28,997 nt of DNA from CAYTLW01 sp964438735 (GTDB lineage: Bacteria; Myxococcota_A; UBA9042): NCBI GenBank assembly GCA_964438735.1, contig CAYTLW010000098.1:1-28997 (forward strand). Direction: 5' to 3'. Below, piece after piece: positions 7,240 to 16,030 of the stretch. Each line of letters starts with the position of its first letter. The stretch's first letter is position 1. The notes below the pieces were generated by a model. The model had not been told where the DNA came from. It searched no databases and was given only the letters and a program-made list of their open reading frames with translations. A program made the position numbers and the translations under genes.

Positions 7240-8270
7240 ATGGGGGCACGGTTGGGCCGGGGCGGGCTGTTGCTGCTGTGCGCCGTGACAATGGCGTGTC
7301 AGGACACGGCGGACAGCGATGACCCACCCAAAGCCGGCCGCCACGGCGTGATCCTGACCGCTTGGGGCGCCCACGACTACGAACAGGTCGTCACCGATAC
7401 CACGCTGGACCACCTGTCCAAGCTGGGGGTAGACACGGTGGCCATCATCGTCACCCGCTACCAGGCCACCGCCAAGGCCACGCAGATTGCGCGAAAGCCG
7501 GCCAAGACACCGACCGACGAGGCCCTCTGCGCTGTGATCGCCGCGATCCGGCATCGAGGTCTGGCCGCGGTGCTCAAACCCCATGTGGACATCGATGACG
7601 GCACCTGGCGGGGCGCGATCGGGTTTGCCGACGAGTCCGCCTGGCAGGAATGGTTCTCGGCTTATGGCGACTACCTGGAGCACGCCGCCCGCCTGGCGCA
7701 GAGAACCGGCGTGGTGCGCCTTGTGGTGGGCACCGAGCTCAAGGGCACGACCGGTCGCGTCCAGCAATGGCGTGCGCTGATCGAGCGCATACGAGTCCTG
7801 TTCGACGGCGAGCTGGTCTACGCGGCGAATTGGGATCACTACACCGCCATTACCTGGTGGGACGCGCTGGATCACGTGGGAGTCGATGCCTACTTCCCCC
7901 TCGCCACGAGCACCTCGCCGACGGAGGCGGAGCTGGTCGCGTCGTGGGGTCACGACTGGACGAGATGGTGGCCTTCAGCAAACAGGTGGACCGGCCGCTG
8001 TTGATCACCGAGGTCGGCTACCAGTCCCGCGACGGCACGGCGCAGACGCCGTGGTGGGTGGACGCGGCTGCGGGCGCGGACGAAGGCGAGCAGGCGGCGT
8101 GCTACGGAGCCGCCCTGCAGACGCTGCTGGACGAGCCGGTCGTGCGCGGCGTGTTTCCCTGGATGGCGTACTTCGACCCAGCGGCCAATCCCGACGGATT
8201 CGACTTCATCGGCAAGCAGGCGGAAGCGGTCGTGGCGAACCACTACGGCGGCGCCAGCGCCGCGCCTTGA
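7240..8270 (+). pseudogene. GH113-like glycoside hydrolase lipoprotein, broken by a one-base frameshift
   Basis: The gene starts with ATG directly after the upstream TAG. It has a lipoprotein signal (MGARLGRGGLLLLCAVTMAC, Cys 20) followed by a TIM-barrel sequence of the GH113 beta-mannanase type: GVILTAWGAHDYEQV, VDTVAIIVTRYQ, VLKPHVDIDDGTWRG, and VGTELKGT with the likely acid/base Glu at 166. This frame runs to HDW at 7957-7959 and then into unrelated sequence stopping at 8004. The family continuation (DEMVAFSKQVDRPLLITEVGYQS, nucleophile Glu at 8010-8012) is in another frame and stops at 8270. Restoring one G in tggacgag gives an intact 343-residue protein. The break separates the two catalytic glutamates, so as written the enzyme would be dead. 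It lies at a short G run, so sequencing error is as likely as real decay. The intact form would cleave beta-mannan-type polysaccharide at the cell envelope; substrate is inferred. Confidence 0.8.
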
Positions 8271-8289
8271 GGCCCCAACACCCTGCGCC

Positions 8290-10902
8290 CTATCGGCCCT
8301 TGCCCTGTCCACGCCGTCTTCCACGGCGGGCATCGGCCACCGTCGGCCGCTCCGGCCAGGCGTGTTTGGGGTAGCGCCCGCGCAGCTCTTTGCGCACATC
8401 CAGATAAGCGCCGGTCCAGAAGCCGGCCAGGTCGGCGGTGACCTGCGCCGGCCGGCCATTGGGCGCCAGCAGGTGGACCAGTACCGCCTGGCGCCCGCCG
8501 CCGAGACGCGGCAGGTCCTCGGTGCCGAAGAGCTGCTGAATACGGGCTCGCAGCACTGGTGCTTCGCCGGGCTGGTACGTCAACCGACCCTGGCCGCCCG
8601 CGGCCAGCGGCAAGGACTCCGGGGCGTGACGCTTCAACGCGGCGATGCCATCGCGGCCGAGGATCTGGCGGATGGCGACCCGCACGGGCGCCTTGCGCAG
8701 GTCGGCGAAGGAGCGGCGGCCGCTGCAGAGTGATTCGAGCATCGCCTGGCCGGGCGTGGAGGTCGCGACGTCGCCGGTGTCCTTCAACCCGGGGCCGTCC
8801 CCATGCCCCAACTCCAACAACAGCGGCAGACCCAACTCCGGCATGACCCCAGCGAGCCACCGCACGCGATCCAGCAACGCCCTGGCCTCATCATCCAGGT
8901 CAAACGCCCGGTCGGGGTCGGCAACAGCCGCCTCGATCAGCGCTGCCGTGATGGCCGATTCATCCCCGTGGGCACCCGGTTGCTGCTCCTTGAGCGGCAG
9001 CCCGTGATGATGCACCACCAGCCGCTGGTTGACGGCCAATCTGGCGGCATCAAAGCGGGTCTCCAGGCGTGTCTCGGTGCTCAACTCGGCCGGATCCAGG
9101 GCGGCGGCGATGCGGATCACGTGGTCGGCATGGGTTCCCCCGCGACGACCGGCCTCGATGGCCACCGCGACGATGAACTCGGCATCCCCCACTGCGCTGT
9201 TCGGATGCAGCGCTGCGCCGTGGCCACCGACCATGCGATAGCGTCGTCCACCACCAGACCGACGTGCGCCCACACGATCGGGAAACCCGGCCAGCAGCAT
9301 GGCCCGGTGGTCTGTGGCGGGATCGCCCTGGGCCTGGGGCTGGGCTCCAAGCGCCGCCCGGGCCGCGGCGGCCAGTTGTCGGCGGGCGGATTGCACGCGC
9401 CGGGTGGCCCCCCGATCCAGTCCCCAGCGGCGGATCACGGCGGCGCCGTCGGCTTCTTCGTCCAGCTCCTGGAGCGCCTGCAGGCGCAGGTCCAGGTCGC
9501 TCTCGCCGGCGTGTTCGGGCGCCTCGACGAAGATGTCGCGCTCGGCCGCCAGGGCCGCGATGGTGGCCGCGTCGCGACTCCGACCGAGGGCATGTCCGGC
9601 GATGAGCACCCGCCCCAGGCGTGGATGTACCGGCAGCCTGGCCAGGGTGCGGCCGATGGTGGTCAAGCCGCCGTCGTCCAGGGCGTTGATGCGCCGCAGG
9701 GTCGCCTCGGCGCGTTCAATCTGCTCGGTCCCGGGCGCCTCGAACCAGCCGAAAGTGCGCGGCCTCGCGCCCCAGGCCAGGATCTCCAGCACGGGACGGC
9801 AGAGGTCCATGCGCCGGATCTCGGCCACCGCGAATGGGCTCAACGCCCGATCCTCCGGCTCGCTCCACAAACGCACGCAATGCCCGGGACCCGTGCGGCC
9901 GGCGCGACCGGCGCGCTGGTCTGCGGATGCGCGCGGGATGCGCACCGTCTCCAGGCGCTCCATGCCGAGCGCGGCGTCGAAGCGTGGGCTGCGCACCAGA
10001 CCGCCATCGACCACGTGGCGCACGCCTTCGATGGTGATGGACGTCTCGGCCACGTTGGTGGCCAGCACGACCTTGCGTCGTCGGCTCGGCGCCAGGGCCC
10101 GGTCCTGGGACTCCGCCGGCAGGGCGCCGTGCAAGGGCAGCACCGAAGCGCCTTGTGCCCGCCCCAGTCGGCGCTCGACGCGGCGGATCTCGGCCATGCC
10201 GGGCAGAAAGGCGAGGATATGCCCCGCTGACTCCTGCACCGCCCTGCCCTGCGCTTGTTCTGCTGCGCTCAGAAGCTCGCCGATCACACCGGCGCAATGG
10301 TCGGCCAGCGGGCGTCGGGCGGGCAGCGGTCGATGTTCGATCGCGACCGGGTGCATTCGACCCTCGGACTGGATGACCGGACAGTCGCCCAGAAAAGACG
10401 CCACAGGCGCCGCATCCAGGGTCGCCGACATCACCAGCAGGCGAAGGTCCGGGCGCACCTGCTGACGCACTTCGGCCAGCAACGCCAGGGCCAGGTCGGC
10501 GTGAACGCTGCGCTCGTGAAACTCGTCCAGGATCACCAGGCCCAGGTCGCTCGCCAGCGGATCGGCCTGCAGTTGCCGGGTCAGCAATCCCTCGGTCAAC
10601 ACCTCGATGCGCGTCCGCGGCCCGATCTTGCGGTCGAAGCGGACGTGATAGCCGACCTGCCCGCCCACCTTCCAGCCACGCAGGCGGGCCATCTGCCGAG
10701 CCGCTGCCCGCGCCGCTACACGCCTGGGCTGCAGCAATACGATCCGACCCTCGCCGCCCAGTCCGGCATCGAGCAGCGCCGGCGGCACCACCGTGGTCTT
10801 ACCGGCACCCGGCGGCGCCACCAGCACGGCCGCACCATGCTGTGTCATGGCGTTGACGAGCTCGGGCAGCACCGCATGAATCGGCAAATCGCTGCTCTGC
10901 AT
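8290..10902 (-). CDS. hrpB: ATP-dependent helicase HrpB
   Basis: An 870-residue DEAH-box helicase of the HrpB family, full length. ATG 10902 follows a GGAGAGG ribosome site. Motifs appear in order: Walker A GAGKT (32-36), DEFH Walker B (126-129), SAT (159-161), the ATNVAETS motif (281-288) and QRAGRAGR (329-336). The C-terminal HrpB-specific region ends with APNGRPAQVTADLAGFW and VRKELRGRYPKHAWP, followed by a basic Arg/Gly tail. The family unwinds RNA, probably in RNA or ribonucleoprotein remodelling; its physiological substrate is not settled. The gene converges on the GH113-like gene with only 19 bases between stops and is divergent from the hydratase gene. The HrpB identification is firm. 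Confidence 0.96.
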   Translation of the reverse strand: MQSSDLPIHAVLPELVNAMTQHGAAVLVAPPGAGKTTVVPPALLDAGLGGEGRIVLLQPRRVAARAAARQMARLRGWKVGGQVGYHVRFDRKIGPRTRIEVLTEGLLTRQLQADPLASDLGLVILDEFHERSVHADLALALLAEVRQQVRPDLRLLVMSATLDAAPVASFLGDCPVIQSEGRMHPVAIEHRPLPARRPLADHCAGVIGELLSAAEQAQGRAVQESAGHILAFLPGMAEIRRVERRLGRAQGASVLPLHGALPAESQDRALAPSRRRKVVLATNVAETSITIEGVRHVVDGGLVRSPRFDAALGMERLETVRIPRASADQRAGRAGRTGPGHCVRLWSEPEDRALSPFAVAEIRRMDLCRPVLEILAWGARPRTFGWFEAPGTEQIERAEATLRRINALDDGGLTTIGRTLARLPVHPRLGRVLIAGHALGRSRDAATIAALAAERDIFVEAPEHAGESDLDLRLQALQELDEEADGAAVIRRWGLDRGATRRVQSARRQLAAAARAALGAQPQAQGDPATDHRAMLLAGFPDRVGARRSGGGRRYRMVGGHGAALHPNSAVGDAEFIVAVAIEAGRRGGTHADHVIRIAAALDPAELSTETRLETRFDAARLAVNQRLVVHHHGLPLKEQQPGAHGDESAITAALIEAAVADPDRAFDLDDEARALLDRVRWLAGVMPELGLPLLLELGHGDGPGLKDTGDVATSTPGQAMLESLCSGRRSFADLRKAPVRVAIRQILGRDGIAALKRHAPESLPLAAGGQGRLTYQPGEAPVLRARIQQLFGTEDLPRLGGGRQAVLVHLLAPNGRPAQVTADLAGFWTGAYLDVRKELRGRYPKHAWPERPTVADARRGRRRGQGKGR

Positions 10903-10931
10903 CCGGCCTCTCCGGGCGAGCGCCGCCGACC

Positions 10932-10960
10932 TTTTCGACGTGCGGGGGCCATGCTACAAA
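10932..10960 (+). promoter_or_regulatory. Candidate extended -10 promoter of the PhaJ-type gene
   Basis: In the 118-bp divergent spacer between hrpB and the hydratase gene, TTTTCG (10932-10937) is followed after 17 bases by TACAAA (10955-10960), preceded by TG at 10952-10953 as in extended -10 promoters. The start codon is about 60 bases downstream. The -35 match is weak. Confidence 0.35.
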
Positions 10961-11020
10961 GCCGCCGCCCGGGCCGCCAACCGGCCCCCCGAATGACCCC
11001 CAAAGGACAGAGGACAGCCC

Positions 11021-11422
11021 ATGACGTTCCAGGTCGGCGACAGCGCCTCCTACACCAAGACCATCACCGAGGCGGACATCACCCTCTTCATCGCCGTCTG
11101 CGGCGATACCAACCCCGTGCACATCGACGCGGTGGCCGCCAGCAAGAGCCGCTTCGGCCAGCGCATCGCGCACGGCATGATCGGCGCCTCGCTCATCGGC
11201 ACGGTGCTGGGCACCAAGATCCCCGGCCCTGGCACCGTCTACCTGGGCCAGGATCTGAAGTTCCGCGCGCCCGTCTTCATCGGCGACACGGTCACCGCCA
11301 CGGTGACCATCACCAAGCTGCGAGAGGACAAGCCCATCTTCACCCTGGATACCCGGGTGACCAACCAGGACGGCGTCGACGTGGTGCAGGGCCAGGCCGT
11401 GGCTATGCTGCCCAAGGATTGA
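11021..11422 (+). CDS. phaJ: MaoC-family (R)-specific enoyl-CoA hydratase, PhaJ type
   Basis: A 133-residue single hot-dog-fold protein, the usual length of PhaJ. The hydratase-2 motif is intact: CGDTNPVHID gives the catalytic Asp29 and His34, and FGQRIAHGMIGASLI follows as in the family. The C-terminal FRAPVFIGDTVTATVTI region is typical of MaoC dehydratases. Known members hydrate trans-2-enoyl-CoA to (R)-3-hydroxyacyl-CoA, which links beta-oxidation to polyhydroxyalkanoate or other (R)-acyl use. No PHA synthase lies in this window, so the end product is unknown. ATG 11021 follows a GAGGAC ribosome site. The gene is divergent from hrpB and ends 13 bases before the convergent SUMF1 gene. A different MaoC dehydratase specificity cannot be excluded. 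Confidence 0.88.
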   Translation: MTFQVGDSASYTKTITEADITLFIAVCGDTNPVHIDAVAASKSRFGQRIAHGMIGASLIGTVLGTKIPGPGTVYLGQDLKFRAPVFIGDTVTATVTITKLREDKPIFTLDTRVTNQDGVDVVQGQAVAMLPKD

Positions 11423-11435
11423 GCGCCGCGAGGGG

Positions 11436-13769
11436 CTACTTGGTCAGCGTGCGAGCGCACCGGAAGCCGACGAAGTCGTAGGCGAACTCCGGGTCGTATC
11501 CGTGCCGATTCGACGCCCGTAGATCCGTGCCATAGCTGAATCCGCCGCCCCGCAGCGCCCGTTGTTTGCCCTGGGTCGGCCCCTTGGGGTTGTTTTTCGG
11601 GCTGACCGTGTACCACTTGGCGTGGTAGCGATCAGCGACCCATTCCCAGACATTGCCGCCCAGATCGTGCACGCCGTAGGGGCTCTTGCCGGCCGGCTTG
11701 CTGCCCACCGCCGCGGTGGTGCCGGCGCCACAACCAGCGCCTCCAGCCACAGACATGACGGCCACAGTGCAATCCGCCTCGGCGTTGCCCCAGGGGAAGC
11801 GCGGCATGACCAGCTTGCACTCCTTGCCCGGGTACTTCTCGCAGCCGCCACGGGCCGCCTTCTCCCACTCCGCCTCGGTGGGCAGCCGCGAGCCCACAAA
11901 GGCGCAGTAGCCCGCCGCCTGGGACCAGGACACGCAGTTGATGGGATGCTGCGCAAAACCCGCCTTGGCGTGGGTGCAAGCGCCCGCCTTGCCCACCGGG
12001 GGCTGGCACTTGCCAGCGGCCAGGCACTTGGCCCAATCGGCCGCGCTGACCTCGTGGCGGTCGATCCAGAAGGCCCCCAGCACCACCTGGTGCTGCGGCT
12101 TCTCATCGCCACCGCAGCCAGCATCCAGCGCGGCGTTGCAGCCCATCCAGAACGCACCGGCCGGCACCAGGACCATGTTCTTCAGCGCCGGCGCCGCGCC
12201 GCAGACGCCAGCGGTGCAGATCTTGCCCGTGCCACACCAGGTGCCCAGCGGGGCGGGGCTGTGCTTGCAGTCGCCGCTCTTGGAATCGCAGGTGTCGACC
12301 GTGCAGGCATTCTTGTCGTCGCAATCCTTGTCCTTTCCGACCGTGCACTTGCCGGCCAGACAGACGTCGCCGGTGGTGCACGCGTCGCCATCTGCATCGC
12401 ATCCGGCGGCGTTGTTCACGTGGGTACACGCCTTGACCGGCACGCAGGAGTCATCGGTGCAGACTTCGCCATCGTCGCAATCCTTGGCCTCGTGCTGGCT
12501 GCATGTGCCGGCCTTGCAAGTGTCCTTGACGGTGCAGATGTCGCCGTCGTCGCAGGGATCGCTGGTCGGGACGTGGCTGCAGCCGCTGACCGGGACGCAA
12601 CCGTCGCTGGTGCATGGATTCTTGTCGTCGCAGACCACGGCCACGCCACCCCCGCAGGTGCCGCCGCTGCAGACGGTTTTGTCTGTGCACTTGTCGCCAT
12701 CGCCGCATTCCAGGCCGTCGGCGGCCTTGGCGTCGTGCTGGCAGTCGCCCGTCTTGGCGTCGCAGCTGTCGGCGGTACACGTCTCGCCGTCAGCGCAGTT
12801 CTTGGTCGTGCTGCCGACGCAGGCGCCCTGCACACAGGTATCGCTCTTGGTGCACAGGTCTCCGTCCTCGCAGAAGCCCTGTGCAGCCACGTTCTGGCAG
12901 CCAGTCTTGGTGTCACAGCTGTCCACGGTGCAGGTGTTGCCGTCGTTGCAGTCGGTGGCCGTGCCGGGCGCGCACCAGCCCTTCTTGCAGATCTCGCCTT
13001 CGGTGCAGCCATTGCCGTCGCTGCAGGCCGCGCCGTCCTCGGCGTAGACGGTGCCGCACTTGCCGGTCTCGGGCAGGCATTTCTGCAACGTGCAGGCGCC
13101 GGGGGCGGGCGGCTCACACTTGACGACGGTGGCGGCGTCCAGCACGCAGACAAAGGGAAAGGTCTTCTTGTCGCAGACCAGCTTGCCGTTGCAGGGATCG
13201 CCATCGTCCTGCGTCGCGCAGTCGGCGTCCTCGCCGCATTGGCAGAGGTTCGCGCCAGCCTTGCAGGCACCGGCAAAGCAGGCATCGGAGGTGCAGGCGT
13301 TGGAATCGACATCGCAGGTCACGCCGTCGGACAGCTCCAGTATGACGCAACCCTGCTTGCCACAGCGCCCCTGCTGGCAGTCGCCCGCCGGGCAGAGGTC
13401 GTCGTCCGCCTGGCCGACACACTGCCCGTTCAGGCAGACGTCCTTGATGGTGCAGGGCAGCCCGTCATCGCAGGATCCACCCTGGGCGGCGATGGCCTGC
13501 ACGCAGACGCCTTTATCGCACGTCATTCCGCTGCAGGGTCCGCCACCGCAGTCCTTGTCGGTGGTGCAGGTTGTGCCCACCACGTCCACGTCGGCGGCAC
13601 CATCCGGGGGAATGACCAGGTCTTCGCTTCCGCCGCCATCGGTCCAGGCCACGGGACCGACGACCGTATCCTCCTGGCTGCAGCCCATCGCGACCAGGAC
13701 GACCAGGAGCAGGCAGGCACGTCCGGCGCAGCGGATGCGGACGGGACGATGCGGTGATGGCGCGGCCAT
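11436..13769 (-). CDS. Lipoprotein with Cys-rich repeats and C-terminal SUMF1 (FGE-sulfatase-like) domain
   Basis: Predicted 777 residues from ATG 13769, chosen because it follows AAGGA and opens a lipoprotein signal with a basic n-region (MAAPSPHRPVRIRCAGRACL) and lipobox Cys30; the frame is open further upstream without a ribosome site. Residues 60-525 hold about eight units of the pattern CxDGxxCTxDxCxxGxC, probably small disulfide-bonded modules. Residues 528-777 form a SUMF1-type domain: MVLVPAGAFWMGC, FWIDRHEVSAADWAKCL, SRLPTEAEWEKAARGG, GNVWEWVADRYH, RALRGGGFSYG and a terminal VGFRCAR. The C-terminal region where formylglycine-generating enzyme carries its copper-binding cysteine pair reads RASNRHGYDPEFAYDF here, with no cysteine, so enzyme activity is unlikely and a structural or ligand-binding role is more plausible. 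Predicted location: outer membrane or periplasm. Confidence 0.87.
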   Translation of the reverse strand: MAAPSPHRPVRIRCAGRACLLLVVLVAMGCSQEDTVVGPVAWTDGGGSEDLVIPPDGAADVDVVGTTCTTDKDCGGGPCSGMTCDKGVCVQAIAAQGGSCDDGLPCTIKDVCLNGQCVGQADDDLCPAGDCQQGRCGKQGCVILELSDGVTCDVDSNACTSDACFAGACKAGANLCQCGEDADCATQDDGDPCNGKLVCDKKTFPFVCVLDAATVVKCEPPAPGACTLQKCLPETGKCGTVYAEDGAACSDGNGCTEGEICKKGWCAPGTATDCNDGNTCTVDSCDTKTGCQNVAAQGFCEDGDLCTKSDTCVQGACVGSTTKNCADGETCTADSCDAKTGDCQHDAKAADGLECGDGDKCTDKTVCSGGTCGGGVAVVCDDKNPCTSDGCVPVSGCSHVPTSDPCDDGDICTVKDTCKAGTCSQHEAKDCDDGEVCTDDSCVPVKACTHVNNAAGCDADGDACTTGDVCLAGKCTVGKDKDCDDKNACTVDTCDSKSGDCKHSPAPLGTWCGTGKICTAGVCGAAPALKNMVLVPAGAFWMGCNAALDAGCGGDEKPQHQVVLGAFWIDRHEVSAADWAKCLAAGKCQPPVGKAGACTHAKAGFAQHPINCVSWSQAAGYCAFVGSRLPTEAEWEKAARGGCEKYPGKECKLVMPRFPWGNAEADCTVAVMSVAGGAGCGAGTTAAVGSKPAGKSPYGVHDLGGNVWEWVADRYHAKWYTVSPKNNPKGPTQGKQRALRGGGFSYGTDLRASNRHGYDPEFAYDFVGFRCARTLTK

Positions 13770-14012
13770 GAGGGTCCTTGGAGGGCGGGCAGACAGGGCG
13801 CGGAGGGGCCACAGGATAGCAGGGTCTGGAGCCCGGCGCACGGCGCATCCCGGCGCCGGAAGCACGCCCGAATCAACCATGGATACCGATACTTGCCCTT
13901 GTTTTGATGGCTTCCTGCAACAACGCGAGCGATCAACAACCCGGCGACGGCCGGCTGACGTATCGACGGCCTGACCAGCCCAAGACCAGCGCAAGCGAAC
14001 ACGGAGAGCATC
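13770..14012. other. Divergent intergenic region between the SUMF1 lipoprotein and Old Yellow Enzyme genes
   Basis: These 243 bases carry the ribosome sites of both flanking genes (AAGGA on the minus strand, GGAGAG on the plus strand) and a perfect 10-bp palindrome ccggcgccgg at 13850-13859. Promoters for both genes must lie here, but I could not identify a convincing -35/-10 pair on either strand. No small ORF with a ribosome site or RNA gene was seen. Confidence 0.4.
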
Positions 14013-15101
14013 ATGGACCCGAGCCTGTTTTCACCGCTGAACATCGGCCACTTCGAGACCTCCAACCGCGTCGTCATGGCACCGATGACGCGCGGTCGCG
14101 CGCAGCCCGACGGCACCCCGACCGACATCATGGCGACCTACTACCGCCAGCGGGCCAGCGCGGGACTCATCATCACCGAGGGCACATTCGTCTCTGCCCA
14201 GGGCGTAGGCTGGGTGAACGCGCCAGGCATCTACACCGACGCGCAGCAGGCCGCCTGGCGTGCGGTGACCGAAGCGGTGCATGACGTAGGCGGGCGCATC
14301 TTCCTGCAGCTCTGGCATATGGGACGTGTCTCGCACCCGGACTTTCAGGCCGACGGCGCGCTGCCCGTGGGGCCGTCCGCCGTTGCAGCCGAAGGCGATT
14401 CCCATACACCCACCGGCCGCCAGCCCTATGTCACGCCGCGTGCCCTCGACCTCAGCGAGCTCCCCGGCATCGTCGACGACTTCCGCACCGCCGCAGCGCG
14501 CGCGGTGGCGGCCGGCTTTGACGGCGTCGAGATCCACGGCGCCAACGGCTACCTGGTCGACCAGTTCATTCGCAGCGGGGCCAACCATCGCGGCGACGAA
14601 TATGGCGGCCCGATCGCCAACCGCTGGCGCTTCCCACTCGAGGTGGTCGCGGCCATCGCCGACGAGGTGGGCGCCGGGCGGACGGCCATCCGCTTGTCGA
14701 CGGTGCATTCGTACAACTCCATGTCCGACTCCGACCCGGTGGCGACCTTTTCCTACGGCGCAGAACAACTCGACAAGCACGGCCTGGCCTACGTGCACGT
14801 CGTCGAGGGGGTCGGCGGCATGATGCACGTAGCCGACGCGCCGAGAGTCCACCCGAGCATGCGCCGGGCGCTGAAGACGACGCCGCTGATTCTCAACGGT
14901 GGTTACGAACGTGAGGCCGCCCAGGCGGCGATCGCCGACGGTCAGGCGGACGCCATCTCGTTCGGCGCCACCTTCCTGGCCAACCCGGACCTGGTCGCGC
15001 GCCTGGCCAATGGCGTCGGCGATCGCAACGCGCCCGACTTCTCGACCCTCTATTCGCCAGGTGAAAAGGGCTACACCGACTACCCCGCGTATGGCGCGTG
15101 A
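14013..15101 (+). CDS. Old Yellow Enzyme family alkene reductase (NemA/XenB-like)
   Basis: A 362-residue FMN-dependent ene-reductase of full family length. ATG 14013 follows GGAGAG. The N-terminus MDPSLFSPLNIGHFETSNRV and VMAPMTRGRA (Thr26 near the flavin) are typical. The substrate-anion pair His175 and Asn178 and the proton-donating Tyr180 lie in IHGANGYLVDQFIRSGANHRGDEYGG. LWHMGRVSHP and the C-terminal ILNGGY and DAISFGATFLANPDLVARL phosphate-binding region are also present. The family reduces activated C=C bonds or nitro groups with NAD(P)H in the cytoplasm, often in electrophile detoxification. The gene is alone on its strand, divergent from the SUMF1 gene, and ends only five bases before the convergent transporter stop. 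Which member (NemA, XenA or XenB type) cannot be settled by eye. Confidence 0.93.
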   Translation: MDPSLFSPLNIGHFETSNRVVMAPMTRGRAQPDGTPTDIMATYYRQRASAGLIITEGTFVSAQGVGWVNAPGIYTDAQQAAWRAVTEAVHDVGGRIFLQLWHMGRVSHPDFQADGALPVGPSAVAAEGDSHTPTGRQPYVTPRALDLSELPGIVDDFRTAAARAVAAGFDGVEIHGANGYLVDQFIRSGANHRGDEYGGPIANRWRFPLEVVAAIADEVGAGRTAIRLSTVHSYNSMSDSDPVATFSYGAEQLDKHGLAYVHVVEGVGGMMHVADAPRVHPSMRRALKTTPLILNGGYEREAAQAAIADGQADAISFGATFLANPDLVARLANGVGDRNAPDFSTLYSPGEKGYTDYPAYGA

Positions 15102-15106
15102 AGCCG

Positions 15107-16006
15107 CTACAGCACCACCAGCACCGCACCGGCAAATCCCAGCGTAATCGCCACCACACGACGCCACCCCAACGGCTCGTGCAGGAACATCCAGGCCAGG
15201 ATCAGGACAAAGATATTGGCCGTCTGGTTCAGCACCCCAGCCGTACCCGCCTCGGCGTACTTGAAGCCCAGAATCCACAACAACAGCGCCAGGTAGGCGC
15301 CGATGAAGGACCCCGGCAGCATCGCCCGCCAGTGCCGTCCGGGCCGGAAACATGCCACCACTTCGGCGCGTCGCTCTCGACCCGCCGACAGCACCAGCAG
15401 CACCGGCACCGCACCGGCCAGGCGCACCGCCGTGGCCCAGAATGGCTCTGAGACCTCCAGGACCGGCTTGGCGATGACGATGCCAAACGCCATCAACGAC
15501 ATGGAGACCACACCCAGGGCGATGCCCTCCAGGTGGGCCCGTCGTTCGGCAGGTCCAAGCGCCTCGCGGGGCTCCCAGGTGCCCACCAGGATGCCGGCCA
15601 CCACCAGCCCTGCGGCGACCAGCAGGATCGGACCCACGGGTTCTCCCAGCAGCAGGAAAGCGCAAACGATGACCATGGGGCTGTACAGGCAGTCGACGAT
15701 CGCGGAGCGACCGGCGCCCAGGCGGTTCAGCGAAGCGAAGAAGAGGGTGTCCGCGGCGGCGATGCCGATGATGCCGCTGGCCATGAGGATCGCCCAGTCA
15801 CCGAAGCTGCGGCCCTCCGGCAGGAAGGCGTTGCCGGTCACGGCGATGGTCCCAATCAGCAGGGCCAGGCCGAGGGTATTCTTGAACAGGTTGAGGGCCA
15901 GCGGCGGCACGTCGTCGCCGCTACGCCGGAAGAGCACCACCGCCACAGCCCACAGAAAGGCGCAGGCGGCGGCGTAGAATTCACCGTTGTGCAGGAGGTC
16001 GGACAC
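15107..16006 (-). CDS. EamA/DMT-superfamily transporter
   Basis: A 299-residue hydrophobic protein with about ten membrane segments in two similar halves, the usual EamA plan. Recognisable features are an early FLWAVAVVLFRRSG, a first-half end near LLGEPVGPILLVAAGLVVAGILVG, and the closing TANIFVLILAWMFLHEPLGWRRVVAITLGFAGAVLVVL. The start is GTG 16006: it is the only standard initiator between the upstream stop at 16031 and the first helix, and it has no strong ribosome site, so it may depend on coupling to the gene 24 bases upstream. DMT proteins export or import small metabolites through the inner membrane; the substrate here is unknown. It is the last gene of the minus-strand signalling group, and its stop faces the Old Yellow Enzyme stop with five bases between. 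Confidence 0.88.
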   Translation of the reverse strand: MSDLLHNGEFYAAACAFLWAVAVVLFRRSGDDVPPLALNLFKNTLGLALLIGTIAVTGNAFLPEGRSFGDWAILMASGIIGIAAADTLFFASLNRLGAGRSAIVDCLYSPMVIVCAFLLLGEPVGPILLVAAGLVVAGILVGTWEPREALGPAERRAHLEGIALGVVSMSLMAFGIVIAKPVLEVSEPFWATAVRLAGAVPVLLVLSAGRERRAEVVACFRPGRHWRAMLPGSFIGAYLALLLWILGFKYAEAGTAGVLNQTANIFVLILAWMFLHEPLGWRRVVAITLGFAGAVLVVL

Positions 16007-16030
16007 GCCGTTGTAGAGACTGGCGGGCGG

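Noticed and set aside
11562..13757. Plus-strand open frame opposite the Cys-rich/SUMF1 lipoprotein
   Set aside because: Ala/Val/Gly low-complexity shadow. The minus strand has conserved Cys spacing and SUMF1 motifs.
15102..15106. Terminator between the Old Yellow Enzyme and transporter genes
   Set aside because: Only five bases separate the convergent stops; no hairpin with a U-run fits. The same holds for the 13-base (11423) and 19-base (8271) convergent gaps.
14031..15665. Minus-strand frame of 544 codons across the Old Yellow Enzyme and transporter
   Set aside because: It opposes the intact ene-reductase and overlaps the transporter out of frame.
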